DNA from: Acidobacteriaceae bacterium
GTDB taxonomy: Bacteria > Acidobacteriota > Terriglobia > Terriglobales > Acidobacteriaceae
NCBI GenBank assembly: GCA_030044455.1
Contig: JASHVU010000195.1
Location: 1 to 13,900, forward strand
Direction: 5' to 3'
Length of the DNA: 13,900 nucleotides
Position numbers and translations under genes: made by a program. Numbering within the stretch: position 1 is the first letter of the stretch; every line of letters begins with the position of its first letter. The notes under the pieces were generated by a model. The model saw only the letters and a list, made by a program, of their open reading frames with translations. It was not told the DNA's origin and made no database searches. This document shows, piece after piece, positions 1 to 7,687 of this stretch.

Positions 1-156
1 TTGATGGGGCAGATCGTCTACCAGGCCAGTCCGGGAGATCCGGTGGTGATTGGCGGAGCGGTGCTCACAATGGTATTGCTGGGTGCGGCTGCTTCGGCCC
101 TGCCGGCACGTCGGGCGCTGTCAGCCGATCCTTCCCGGTTGATGCGCGAAGAATGA
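1..156 (+). CDS. C-terminal end of FtsX/MacB-type ABC transporter permease (partial)
   Basis: The reading frame is open from the first base and ends at TGA 154-156, giving the last 51 residues of a longer protein; its start lies outside the window. A hydrophobic stretch (about residues 16-36, VVIGGAVLTMVLLGAAASAL) would be the last transmembrane helix. It is followed by a short cytoplasmic tail, PARRALSADPSRLMREE. The pattern helix, then P-A-R-R-A, then D-P, then LMR-E-E, is typical of the ends of MacB/FtsX-family permeases, including the large acidobacterial permeases of this type. Such permeases work with a cytoplasmic ATPase to move substrates or transmit force across the inner membrane. 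A matching adaptor and ATPase lie about 4 kb downstream on the same strand (4246-6510), but two opposite-strand genes come between, so any partnership is inference. Family-level assignment is fairly sure; substrate is unknown. Confidence 0.75.
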   Translation: MMGQIVYQASPGDPVVIGGAVLTMVLLGAAASALPARRALSADPSRLMREE

Positions 157-263
157 CGGTTCAAGTGTCTTGCCAAGGACGGAGTTCCACGAAGCACCCC
201 ATCGAAAAAATCGATAAGGCTTCATTTGAAGCGACGGGATTTCGGATGCGACTGCGCGGAAAT

Positions 264-1967
264 CTAAAACGTAAACGCCACGCCGCCGCGGACCGCACGC
301 TGCCCTTGCGCAAAGATAAGCAGTGAGCCGTCGCTGAGGATGTAGGGCCGGTAGCCCTGCGCGAGCAGGTTTCTCACGTCGAGGAGAGCCTCAAACCCGC
401 CCGAGCCGTCGCGGGTCAAGTGAATGGGCTGACGGATATGAAGGTTCAGATAGGGCCCGGCGGAATTAACCTCGAACGGCGCAACCGTCGTGACCGTATT
501 CTCGGGCTGCCAGCGATAGCTGGCGCGCCATCGGGTGTGAGTGCCGTCGAGCGTTCCCGAGAAGGAAAGCGTGTAGGCCTGGGCGCGGTGCGCGTGGGTG
601 GCTGCCATCATTTGCGAAATGGGTGGCGCCATGGGCAGGGCCGGCATCACCAGCGCGCTCCCGCTCGAATAGCTGACCGCGATGCGGTTGCCACCTGCAA
701 TCTGCCGCTCGAAGCTGGCGCTTACGCCGGTTGCGGAGAATCCGGGAGCCGCGCTGCGAACCATGCCGCTGCCGGGGTCGAAGAGTACCGAGGAGGCTGC
801 GCTGGAATCGCTCAAATTGCTGCCCGCCACGCGGCTCATCGCATCAAGAATCGGATTATCGATATTGTCGGCGTACACCAACACCGCCAGGTCCGAATGA
901 TCGGTCTGGCGCTCGTAGCCAATCTGCTGATGCAGGCCGCGCTCCAGAACCAGTTTGCCATCATCGCGCACTGCAGCGGCGGGCAGCCAGGTTCCGGCTT
1001 CGGCCTGGTCGCTCGACTCTGGTTTGGGGACCATGGTGGCCAGGCGGTATGCAACAATGCTGGGGCCGTCGCGCCATTCGAACGAGGCATAGGGTAGCGC
1101 CGCGGTCGCAGTGGCCGGCCGGTCGCCCGCAATGCGGCCCATCACTTCGGTAGACCCGGCTTCCAGCTCAAATTCATCGCCCAGATGCATCATCTCCGAT
1201 GTATTCACCGCCGCCTCGTCCATGCCCTGATCGCCGGCACCATCAACCTCATCGGGATGAATCGCGATTGCGGCTACGGATTGAACCGATCCCGCAACGC
1301 CAAGGTCCTGGCGGAAGCCAAGCATCGATTCCATGCCTCGGTCGGTGTCGGGAGCAAAATCGACTCGTGCCAGCAGCTCGCTGCTGTGGGCCGGCGTCAG
1401 CTCCACCGTATTGGAAAAACGCTCACCGCTCTCGCCAAAAGTTCCGGCCTGGCCGGTAGCCATCAACCGCGCCTTCAGCTTTGGTGCGTTCCCTGCGCCG
1501 TCTGAGACCACAACCAGCGGCCCATCCTCGAGCCAGCGCAGAAGTGGACGATTAGCCGCGGATTTCAAGGTCCATGCCCAGTCGTCTACCTGCGATTGAC
1601 TGCTTCGCGGCTTGGCAGGCAGCCACTGCATGGCCTCATAAAGCGTGTTCAGCGTGAGATTGATGACGGTGGCTTTGCGAATCCGGAGGTTTTCGCGGAG
1701 AGAGGGAAGGAAATATGCGCCCATCGCCTTGAGCGAATAGTTGCCGGGAACGACAGATGCGATCAAAAACTGGCCCTTGCCGTTGGTGGTTACGCTGGCC
1801 ACTACGCTCAGGTCGGCACTGAGCAACTGGACTTCGGCGCCCATCTGCGGAACACCCGCCGAGTCTCGCACCATCCCCGACACTGTCACTGTGGCCGCTC
1901 CGCACACGGGAGCAGTCCCCAAAGCGATGAACACCGCGATACCGGCGAGATGGGCAGTTCGCATCAT
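264..1967 (-). CDS. secreted carboxypeptidase-regulatory-like domain protein with outer-membrane-barrel-like C-terminus
   Basis: This is a 567-residue protein. Residues 1 to about 24 form a signal peptide (basic start, hydrophobic core, cut near VCGA/AT). Residues about 27-107 match a CarboxypepD_reg-like beta-sandwich (VSGMVRDSAGVPQMGAEVQL, later PGNYSLKAMG), a fold common at the front of surface proteins in Bacteroidota and Acidobacteriota. The long middle has no motif I recognise. The end (about 480-567) has alternating polar/hydrophobic strands, a DVRNLLAQGYRPY segment and a final GGVAFTF ending in Phe, which is the usual end of TonB-dependent-receptor-like barrels. I infer an outer-membrane or surface protein, smaller than a full receptor and with no recognisable plug domain. 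Two ATGs are adjacent (1965-1967 and 1962-1964) and neither has a strong ribosome site. It lies 107 bases downstream of the GWxTD gene on the same strand and may be co-transcribed with it. Confidence 0.8.
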   Translation of the reverse strand: MMRTAHLAGIAVFIALGTAPVCGAATVTVSGMVRDSAGVPQMGAEVQLLSADLSVVASVTTNGKGQFLIASVVPGNYSLKAMGAYFLPSLRENLRIRKATVINLTLNTLYEAMQWLPAKPRSSQSQVDDWAWTLKSAANRPLLRWLEDGPLVVVSDGAGNAPKLKARLMATGQAGTFGESGERFSNTVELTPAHSSELLARVDFAPDTDRGMESMLGFRQDLGVAGSVQSVAAIAIHPDEVDGAGDQGMDEAAVNTSEMMHLGDEFELEAGSTEVMGRIAGDRPATATAALPYASFEWRDGPSIVAYRLATMVPKPESSDQAEAGTWLPAAAVRDDGKLVLERGLHQQIGYERQTDHSDLAVLVYADNIDNPILDAMSRVAGSNLSDSSAASSVLFDPGSGMVRSAAPGFSATGVSASFERQIAGGNRIAVSYSSGSALVMPALPMAPPISQMMAATHAHRAQAYTLSFSGTLDGTHTRWRASYRWQPENTVTTVAPFEVNSAGPYLNLHIRQPIHLTRDGSGGFEALLDVRNLLAQGYRPYILSDGSLLIFAQGQRAVRGGVAFTF

Positions 1968-2030
1968 CTACAGATCTGTGATCCGCCGCGTCCCTGGCAG
2001 GATTTCTGAATACTTCAGGCTTGCGCAGGC

Positions 2031-2050
2031 GCCGGATCTCACGGTCCGGC
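2031..2050 (-). other. small inverted repeat between the two minus-strand genes
   Basis: GCCGGA (2031-2036) and TCCGGC (2045-2050) can pair around an eight-base loop. No T-run follows on the minus strand, so it is not a normal intrinsic terminator. It could weakly attenuate read-through from the GWxTD gene into the next gene, or have no function. Confidence 0.3.
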
Positions 2051-2074
2051 TGCCCCTCTCACGCATCGTGACTA

Positions 2075-3817
2075 CTATTCGACGACAAAAGGAGCCGATT
2101 GCGCAACCACTTGTTTCGAGATCGCGTCATTTACTTTCACCGTCACCTTGTACTTGCCCGGCGCCAGACCGGCCAGGGGCAGCGACCTTTCCACGGTTAG
2201 CTGGTCGCTGTGCGCCCCTAAATCCTTTGATTCGAGATCTTTCGTTAAAATCACGTCGCCCGTGGCTGCGTCGCTGATCTGGTAGGTAACCGTCGCCGAG
2301 TTGCTCTTGGTGCTGTCGTCGATTCCCAGGTTGTAAACCTGCATCCAGAAGTTCAGGTCCTGCTTGCGATTGAAACTCACCGGAGTGGTCACGTTGGTGC
2401 TGACCCTGGGACGAACAAAGGTGTTGCCGATGACAAAATCTCCGCCGCCGATGTCCCGCGATGAAACCGGGCCCATTTTGTCGGCCAGGATCAGCGACGA
2501 GGTACCGAGTTTCTCGTCGTCATACATTGGCACATTGATGCTCTTGCCGTAAAGGCCCAGGTGGTCGGGATTGTTCACATCCTTGATGGCGATATCGAGC
2601 CGGTAGAGACCGGGCGGCAGTGGCAATGCCTTCCAGTAAACGTAGTCGCGGTCCAGCTCCTTCTCAAGTAATTCCGAAGGCTCGGTCACCGCGACCGTAT
2701 CCTCGAAGGTCTGCACCGTCTTGTGCATAATGGTCGTCACTTTTCCCAGGATATTAACCTTGCCCTGCGACACTCCGTCCTTGGTCTGGAAGGTGATATC
2801 GCGGTTCTTGATCTGCAGGGTGATGGGAACCAGGTCAGTGTTGTCGGTGATCTTGATAAAGTCGGTCCGGACTTCGAACGGGAACGGCGGTCCGTTCAGG
2901 ATGTGAGTCTCAGTGAGCGCATCCAGATCCTTGAATTGTTGCGGCGGCGGCGCAAACAGCTTTGCAGCCAACTCGATGCGGTCGAACTCCTTGCCCTGGT
3001 TGTAAGTGGATTCCGGTCCCGATCCCAGCTGCTCCAAGCCGCCCTTGAAGCGGTCGGTCTTGTCTCCCTTGTTCATTGACTCCCACTGGGTAAGGCCGGC
3101 GCCGGGAACGTGCAGCAGAGCGTCCTTCTCGCTGCGGTCGATGGTGAAGTGATAGTCGCCGCACATGCAGGTGTCGACGAACTCGATGTCGATGTTCTCT
3201 CCGATGCCTTCAATGTAACGGTAATGCCAGGTCTCAAACGGGAAGGTCGAGGTTTCGCCGCCGCCTTCGTCAATCGGCCGTTCATAAGTACCGCCCGAGG
3301 GATGCGAGTCGATGCTGTCGGGAGGGCCGTACTCGATATAGATGTGGCCGCGGTCGGTCTTCCATCCCGGTTTGCCGGCGGCGAAATGCTCATTCGCATA
3401 CGCAATGCGGCGGTAATGCTCTTCGCGGTACTCGTTCTCAGGCGAATCGGGGTTGGGATTGCGCCGCTGCCAGAAGGCCTCGATAAATGCGTCCCGCTCC
3501 TCTTCGTTGCCCAGGCTCAGGAAGGCCTTCTTCTCGTCGTCCGTAATGATGTAGGGAACTTCCTGGTTGAGCCAGACCTTGTCATGATCCGACAATTCCT
3601 GGTGGAGCGCTTTCTGGGCTTTGTAGCGCTGGCTTGGAGAGAGCTGCCGTTTGAGCGGGTCCTGATCCTGGTTCTGGTCCTGGTCGGAACTGCCGGCGGG
3701 CTGGGCCTGCGTCTGTGCCGGCGGAGTTGATTGCCGGGCCGATACTACTGCAGCTGGCACAAAAAGTACACCACAACCCAGAACAGAAACAAGAAAACGG
3801 CGACTGCTGAACGTCAT
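2075..3817 (-). CDS. GWxTD domain-containing secreted protein
   Basis: Numbered from the ATG at 3817 this is a 580-residue protein. Residues 1 to about 27 are a signal peptide (MTFSSRRFLVSVLGCGVLFV, likely cut after VVSA). A low-complexity D/Q segment follows (about 45-53). The GWxTD domain covers about 60-220: FIEAFWQRRNPNPDSPENEY, the signature GWKTD at 151-155, and GPPD at 164-167. The remainder is probably beta-rich; a GLYRLDIAIKD segment and a C-terminal part ending PGKYKVTVKVNDAISKQVVAQ look like immunoglobulin-type sandwiches. GWxTD proteins are widespread in Acidobacteriota and Bacteroidota; their biochemical role is not established. An in-frame TTG lies three codons upstream (3826), but AGGAG on the minus strand is 11 bases from the ATG and only two from the TTG, so the ATG is preferred. 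A promoter fits at 3844-3872. Family assignment is secure, function is not. Confidence 0.9.
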   Translation of the reverse strand: MTFSSRRFLVSVLGCGVLFVPAAVVSARQSTPPAQTQAQPAGSSDQDQNQDQDPLKRQLSPSQRYKAQKALHQELSDHDKVWLNQEVPYIITDDEKKAFLSLGNEEERDAFIEAFWQRRNPNPDSPENEYREEHYRRIAYANEHFAAGKPGWKTDRGHIYIEYGPPDSIDSHPSGGTYERPIDEGGGETSTFPFETWHYRYIEGIGENIDIEFVDTCMCGDYHFTIDRSEKDALLHVPGAGLTQWESMNKGDKTDRFKGGLEQLGSGPESTYNQGKEFDRIELAAKLFAPPPQQFKDLDALTETHILNGPPFPFEVRTDFIKITDNTDLVPITLQIKNRDITFQTKDGVSQGKVNILGKVTTIMHKTVQTFEDTVAVTEPSELLEKELDRDYVYWKALPLPPGLYRLDIAIKDVNNPDHLGLYGKSINVPMYDDEKLGTSSLILADKMGPVSSRDIGGGDFVIGNTFVRPRVSTNVTTPVSFNRKQDLNFWMQVYNLGIDDSTKSNSATVTYQISDAATGDVILTKDLESKDLGAHSDQLTVERSLPLAGLAPGKYKVTVKVNDAISKQVVAQSAPFVVE

Positions 3818-3826
3818 AGCCTGCAA

Positions 3827-4245
3827 AACTCCTGCGATCCCTTATTCTACGGGTCCGAGAAGGGCCGGGCAAGCCTCCCGAGCCTGTTGTCGACTCTGGC
3901 ATGAGCAGGCTCTGAGTGCTGTGTCTGGCGGTTAGACGATTTCTGCCGGGTGAAGTCAACTCCTCGCCAAGGCAAAATATCGGTAAAATGGCTTGGTAGC
4001 GATGTCGCGGGACGTGGTGACGCTATATTTCATGCATTCAAACGTCTGACTCGGAGTCCGATCCGTGCCGGCCGCTTTCTGGCTTTTTCTGGCGGCTCTC
4101 GCTTGCGATCACCGTACGGCTCCCGTCAAACAAAATACCGGACTCAAACGTCCTTAAATTCATGAAATCCTCACTCGACCGGATGGAACCACCCGTGACC
4201 GGCTTGCGTACACTTGACTAAGGAGCGCCGTTAAAAGAAGCGACT
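3827..4245. other. divergent intergenic region (about 420 bases)
   Basis: The region lies between the start of the GWxTD gene (minus) and the start of the adaptor gene (plus). It holds the minus-strand promoter near 3844-3872 and an inverted repeat GAGCCTG (3880-3886) / CAGGCTC (3906-3912). For the plus-strand gene I find no convincing promoter: TATATT at 4024-4029 has no suitable -35 element, and TTGACT at 4214-4219 has no -10 at the right distance. No open frame here has a ribosome site and a plausible protein. Confidence 0.5.
3844..3872 (-). promoter_or_regulatory. sigma70-like promoter for the GWxTD gene
   Basis: On the minus strand TTGCCC (3867-3872, 4 of 6 consensus) is followed after exactly 17 bases by TAGAAT (3844-3849, 5 of 6). 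The expected start site near 3837 gives a leader of about 20 bases that holds the AGGAG ribosome site and reaches the ATG at 3817. Spacing and position agree well; sequence matches alone can arise by chance. Confidence 0.5.
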
Positions 4246-5646
4246 ATGAAGAAGATTCTGCTGATTGTTCTGGGAGTTTTGGTTGCTGTGGGCCTGGTGA
4301 TAACCATGGTGGTCCGCCAGCAGTCAGGCTACACCAAGGTGTTGACCGCCTCGGTGGTGCGTGAGGACCTGACAACTCTGGTGAGCGGTACAGGACAGAT
4401 CAGGCCAAAAATCTATATGAACGTCGGGGCCACATCGTTCGGGCGGATTACCCACTTTTATGTAAAAGAGGGCGACCACGTAAAGGCCGGTGAGGTTGTT
4501 GCCACCATCGAGAATGTACAGCAGCAAGCCAATGTGGACGGCCAGAAAGCCGCGATCGCGGCCGCCAAAACCGATATTTTGTCGGATGTCGCGGCAGAAA
4601 AGACGGCGCAGGCCGGAGTAGAAGAGGCACAAGCCGACCTCGAGCAGAAAAAGCTGGATTGGCAGCGGGCCCAGGCGCTTTACCACGACGGGATTATGGC
4701 CAAGCAGGACTACGACGCCAAGAAGGCCCTTTATGACACCGACGTGGCTTCGCTCGATCACGCCATCGCCACTCTCAACCAGTCCAAGGCCAATACCGAA
4801 TCGGCCCGCGGACACCTGCAAACACAGATCGCGTCCCTGCAATACAACCAGGACCTGCTGAATAAAACCATTGCCACGGCGCCGTTTGACGGGGTGGTCA
4901 CCAATATGCCCATGCGCGAGGGCGAAACCGTGGTCACCGGCATCCAGGGCACCGAGGGCGCTACGCTGATGACCCTGGCCGACATGAGCATCATCACTGC
5001 CGAGGTCAAGGTGGACGAAACTGACATTCCCGCCGTGCAGCTTGGGCAGGCCGCGGACGTAACCGTCGATGCGTTGCCGGGCAAGGTCTTCAAGGGAACC
5101 GTAACGCTCGTCGGCGACCAGGCTCTGCTGCGCTCTTCAGGGCAGGCTACCTCCACTTCGACCACCGGCACCGAAGAGGCAAAGGACTTCAAGGTGGTGG
5201 TGACGCTCACCGGCAAAGCTCAGGATTTGACTGAATTGCGGCCGGGGCTCTCCTGCACCGCCAAGATCACCACCGCACACAAGGCCGGCGTCACTTCTCT
5301 GCCCATCCAGGCGCTTACCATGTACGATCCTACCCAGGACACCAAAAAGAGCTCAGGCACGGTTCAGGCAGCATCGGCCGCACCGGCTCCGGTCGCAAAG
5401 CCGAACTTGATCCAGGGTGTGTTTATCGTTGACAAGGACGCGCATGGAAAGCTGCGGGCCAAATTCGTACCGGTTACGACCGGTATCACCGGAGCCACCG
5501 ACATCGAGGTTTTGACCGGACCGCCGCCGGGAGCCGAGATTGTGACGGGACCCTACAAAACATTGCGGATACTCAAAAACGGCGCGCTTCTGAAGCGGGA
5601 TACGGTCAAGCCGGTTGCCCTTTCCACGAGCAGTAGCTCCTCGTAA
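4246..5646 (+). CDS. MacA/HlyD-type periplasmic adaptor (membrane fusion) protein
   Basis: This is a 466-residue protein. Residues about 2-23 (KKILLIVLGVLVAVGLVITM) form an N-terminal membrane anchor. The first half of the biotinyl-lipoyl domain is at about 52-89 (G66 RITHFYVKEGDHVKAGEVVA), then a long Ala/Gln/Lys-rich coiled-coil hairpin (about 90-205), then the second lipoyl half at about 208-230 (APFDGVV). A beta-barrel (about 235-340, with RPGLSCTAKI) and a membrane-proximal domain (about 345-455) follow. The tail is poly-Ser. MacA-like adaptors bridge an inner-membrane MacB-type transporter and an outer-membrane channel. An ATPase gene lies 102 bases downstream on the same strand. The ribosome site next to the ATG is weak (AGAAG 4236-4240), while a better AAGGAG (4220-4225) sits about 20 bases away with no start codon near it. 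Family is certain; substrate is unknown, and no outer-membrane channel gene is nearby. Confidence 0.92.
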   Translation: MKKILLIVLGVLVAVGLVITMVVRQQSGYTKVLTASVVREDLTTLVSGTGQIRPKIYMNVGATSFGRITHFYVKEGDHVKAGEVVATIENVQQQANVDGQKAAIAAAKTDILSDVAAEKTAQAGVEEAQADLEQKKLDWQRAQALYHDGIMAKQDYDAKKALYDTDVASLDHAIATLNQSKANTESARGHLQTQIASLQYNQDLLNKTIATAPFDGVVTNMPMREGETVVTGIQGTEGATLMTLADMSIITAEVKVDETDIPAVQLGQAADVTVDALPGKVFKGTVTLVGDQALLRSSGQATSTSTTGTEEAKDFKVVVTLTGKAQDLTELRPGLSCTAKITTAHKAGVTSLPIQALTMYDPTQDTKKSSGTVQAASAAPAPVAKPNLIQGVFIVDKDAHGKLRAKFVPVTTGITGATDIEVLTGPPPGAEIVTGPYKTLRILKNGALLKRDTVKPVALSTSSSSS

Positions 5647-5748
5647 CCTGCAGAATGTATTCGAGGTCCGGCGCGACGCCTTATAGAAGGCGCCGGATTC
5701 GATCCAGTGTAGAACGGCAATGGACTCGACAGGCAAAAGGATGATTGG

Positions 5749-6510
5749 ATGGCCCTGAATAGCATGATGAGCGAGATTTCTGCTGAAGTTGAGACTGTTC
5801 CCACCGACGACATCATTGTGGTGGAGGACCTGTGGCGCACCTACGACATGGGCTCGGAGCAGCAGGTGCAGGCTCTGCGCGGTGTCTCGCTTCGCATCCG
5901 CCACAACGAATACGTGGCCATCATGGGCCCGTCGGGCTCGGGCAAGAGCACGCTGATGAATCTGATCGGTTGCCTCGACACGCCCTCAAGGGGCAAATAC
6001 TGGTTGAACGGCCAACTGGTAAGCGATCTCGACGACGATCAACTGGCTCGCATCCGCAACAAGGAAATAGGATTTGTCTTCCAGACCTTCAACCTGCTGG
6101 CCAGGGCCACTTCGCTGCACAACGTCGAGCTGCCGCTCATCTACAACGGCACACCGGCGGTGGCGCGCCTCGAAAAAGCCAAACAGGCCCTCGCTTCTGT
6201 GGGCCTCGAGTCGCGTATGATGCACAAGCCAAACGAGCTTTCGGGCGGGCAGCGCCAGCGCGTGGCGGTTGCCCGGGCGCTGGTAAACAACCCCTCGATC
6301 ATCCTCGCCGACGAGCCTACCGGCAACCTTGACTCGAAAACAGGTATCGAGATTATGGCGCTCTTCGATCACCTGCACTCCCAGGGAAACACCATTGTCC
6401 TGGTAACCCACGAAGCCGACATCGCCGAATACGCGCATCGCGTCGTGCATATTCGCGACGGCCAGATCTTCTCTGACGAGCCGTCGAAGAGAGCTCGCAA
6501 CCGCGCCTGA
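5749..6510 (+). CDS. MacB/LolD-type ABC transporter ATP-binding protein
   Basis: This is a 253-residue cytoplasmic ATPase that would drive an inner-membrane permease. It shows Walker [10 protein letters not shown] (60-68), a Q-loop region [10 protein letters not shown], the ABC signature [15 protein letters not shown] (from 164), Walker [13 protein letters not shown] (D188, E189), and the H-loop VTHE (H221). The core matches the MacB/LolD/FtsE group that handles lipoproteins, macrolides or peptides. The roughly 20 residues before the conserved core are variable. The start is supported by AAAGGA (5736-5741) seven bases before the ATG. It follows the adaptor gene and is probably co-transcribed. 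Unlike MacB it carries no fused membrane domain, and no permease gene follows; the nearest permease is the tail at 1-156. It could serve that permease or one encoded elsewhere. Confidence 0.93.
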   Translation: MALNSMMSEISAEVETVPTDDIIVVEDLWRTYDMGSEQQVQALRGVSLRIRHNEYVAIMGPSGSGKSTLMNLIGCLDTPSRGKYWLNGQLVSDLDDDQLARIRNKEIGFVFQTFNLLARATSLHNVELPLIYNGTPAVARLEKAKQALASVGLESRMMHKPNELSGGQRQRVAVARALVNNPSIILADEPTGNLDSKTGIEIMALFDHLHSQGNTIVLVTHEADIAEYAHRVVHIRDGQIFSDEPSKRARNRA

Positions 6511-7197
6511 GATTCGCTTCAATACCGGGCAGTGAGGCGGTTCCGGCCCACATGGCAAAACCGGGGCGGCAAAACACAATTTCCTTCTTCCCGCGCTCGT
6601 CTTCGCATACGACGAAAATGAATTTTCATCCTCGGGGCTTGACTTCGCATTCAATGTGGCTCACTATCGGCGTAGACGACTCAAATTCAGGGGTTATCCG
6701 CTGAATTCCTCGCATTACGACCGCTCTAGGGCTGTGCAAGTACATTTTTGAAGTTCAAGGCATCTCCAAGACGAGAGCACCGCATCCGAAGCCTTGAAAG
6801 CGACAAGCGAAAAACAGCCCATCAAAGCCATCGGCACATTGCCGATTGATTGCTCGACTGACTCCCCAGAGCTTTAGGACAGCGCGCAGCTTGGTAATCA
6901 GAGCCGAATCGCAACACGGCTCGCTTAAGCGCTCTTATCCGTTTGAGCCATGCGCGATCACAATCCGACTCCAGAACCAGATGATGCTGATGTTCGTTCA
7001 TTAACCTTTTTGTTCAGGGGTCACGCAAGCATCCCTGGACAAGCCTTCTGAGGTTTCGCCGGCTATTGATCGGTGAAGAACCTCTGTTCGATTTCTACCG
7101 GTTAACGTTACCAGCTTCGACAAGATGCAAGAAACTTAGCGCTCTGGCGCGGAACCCATCACCTTTATAAGCGTCGTATACATTGTGGAGTCACGCT
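6511..7197. other. gene-free stretch of about 690 bases
   Basis: No open frame here has a ribosome site and a convincing protein, and I see no tRNA, terminator with a T-run, or mobile-element end. Several small inverted repeats are visible: GAAAAT/ATTTTC (6614-6627), ATCGGCA/TGCCGAT around a CAT loop (6830-6846), GAGCCG/CGGCTC (6901-6922), and the near-palindrome GGTTAACGTTACC (7100-7112). A weak promoter-like pair, TTGACT (6639-6644) and CACTAT (6662-6667) 17 bases apart, could start a transcript. An unannotated small RNA or the remains of a lost gene are both possible. Confidence 0.5.
6830..6846. repeat. perfect 7-bp inverted repeat with 3-base loop
   Basis: ATCGGCA (6830-6836) and TGCCGAT (6840-6846) pair perfectly around CAT, inside the gene-free stretch. 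Outer ATCA (6821-6824) and TGAT (6847-6850) could extend the pairing with a bulge. No T-run follows, so it is not a standard terminator. Function unknown. Confidence 0.4.
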
Positions 7198-7596
7198 ATG
7201 CTGGTCAAATCGCAATGCTTTGGAAACCGGGTCACCGGCCTTTATGTTGGCGAGAACAACGTCAGCCGGTACTTCCCAAGGAAAGTTGAGGCAATCAACC
7301 TGCAGCTCGACCACCTGGTGATTCAGTGCAGATTGGCGCCGCGCTTCTGGGATGACGAGCCGGAGATTCATGATCCCCGCCTCTGTCTGTGGCTCGAGTC
7401 GAAGCAGTCGCGGGATAGCAATTGCCGGTGGTCGATGCCGCTCTACATGATTCCCGAAGGCGAAGCATCATTTGTCCTCGGATTTTCAGAACCTCATGCC
7501 CACGTTCACGGGCGCGGCATTGACATTGAGCTCCCGGACGCGGAATTCGACCTCGAATTCGAACTCGCGAATCTGGAAACCGGCGCGGCGGCCTGA
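7198..7596 (+). CDS. small conserved-looking protein of unknown function
   Basis: I do not recognise this 132-residue protein. The ATG at 7198 is preferred over an in-frame TTG at 7183 because TGGAG (7186-7190) lies seven bases upstream of the ATG. There is no signal peptide or membrane segment, so it is probably cytoplasmic. It has many acidic and aromatic residues: FWDDEPEIHDPRLCLWLESK in the middle, then SMPLYMIPEGEASFVLGF, a His cluster HAHVHGRG, and an acidic end ELPDAEFDLEFELANLE. Alternating strands suggest a small beta-rich domain. The next gene begins 91 bases on, on the same strand, and the two may share a transcript. The good ribosome site and the absence of any competing long frame argue that it is real. 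Confidence 0.65.
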   Translation: MLVKSQCFGNRVTGLYVGENNVSRYFPRKVEAINLQLDHLVIQCRLAPRFWDDEPEIHDPRLCLWLESKQSRDSNCRWSMPLYMIPEGEASFVLGFSEPHAHVHGRGIDIELPDAEFDLEFELANLETGAAA

Positions 7597-7687
7597 CACT
7601 GTTTTCTTTCGGCGTGCGCTGGTAATGTCGGCGCGAACCATCACCACGCGAGCATTTGCGCCACCGGGCAGGCGGCGAGGAGACAAC

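Noticed and set aside
420..1097. Long plus-strand open frame opposite the carboxypeptidase-regulatory gene
   Set aside because: It is antisense to a gene with a clear signal peptide and domain, its protein is rich in Arg/Gly/His with no recognisable motif, and it has no ribosome site.
1970..1979. ACAGATCTGT palindrome at the start of the carboxypeptidase-regulatory gene
   Set aside because: A ten-base palindrome is expected by chance in a window this size, and nothing else marks it as an operator.
3110..3730. Plus-strand open frame of 206 codons opposite the GWxTD gene
   Set aside because: It is a mirror of the GWxTD coding frame, and the sense strand has the family signature.
4214..4219. 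TTGACT as the -35 of the adaptor promoter
   Set aside because: No -10-like sequence lies 16-18 bases downstream, and the start codon would be too close.
5986..6654. Minus-strand open frame of 222 codons opposite the ATPase
   Set aside because: The sense strand encodes all ABC motifs; the antisense frame is a by-product of its codon use.
6639..6667. TTGACT-N17-CACTAT as a promoter
   Set aside because: The -10 matches only 3 of 6 positions and nothing recognisable lies downstream, so it is mentioned only with the gene-free stretch.
7472..7687. Upstream extension of the AbiEi-like gene
   Set aside because: The frame is open but overlaps the 7198-7596 gene, lacks a ribosome site, and a good AGGAGA precedes the ATG at 7688.
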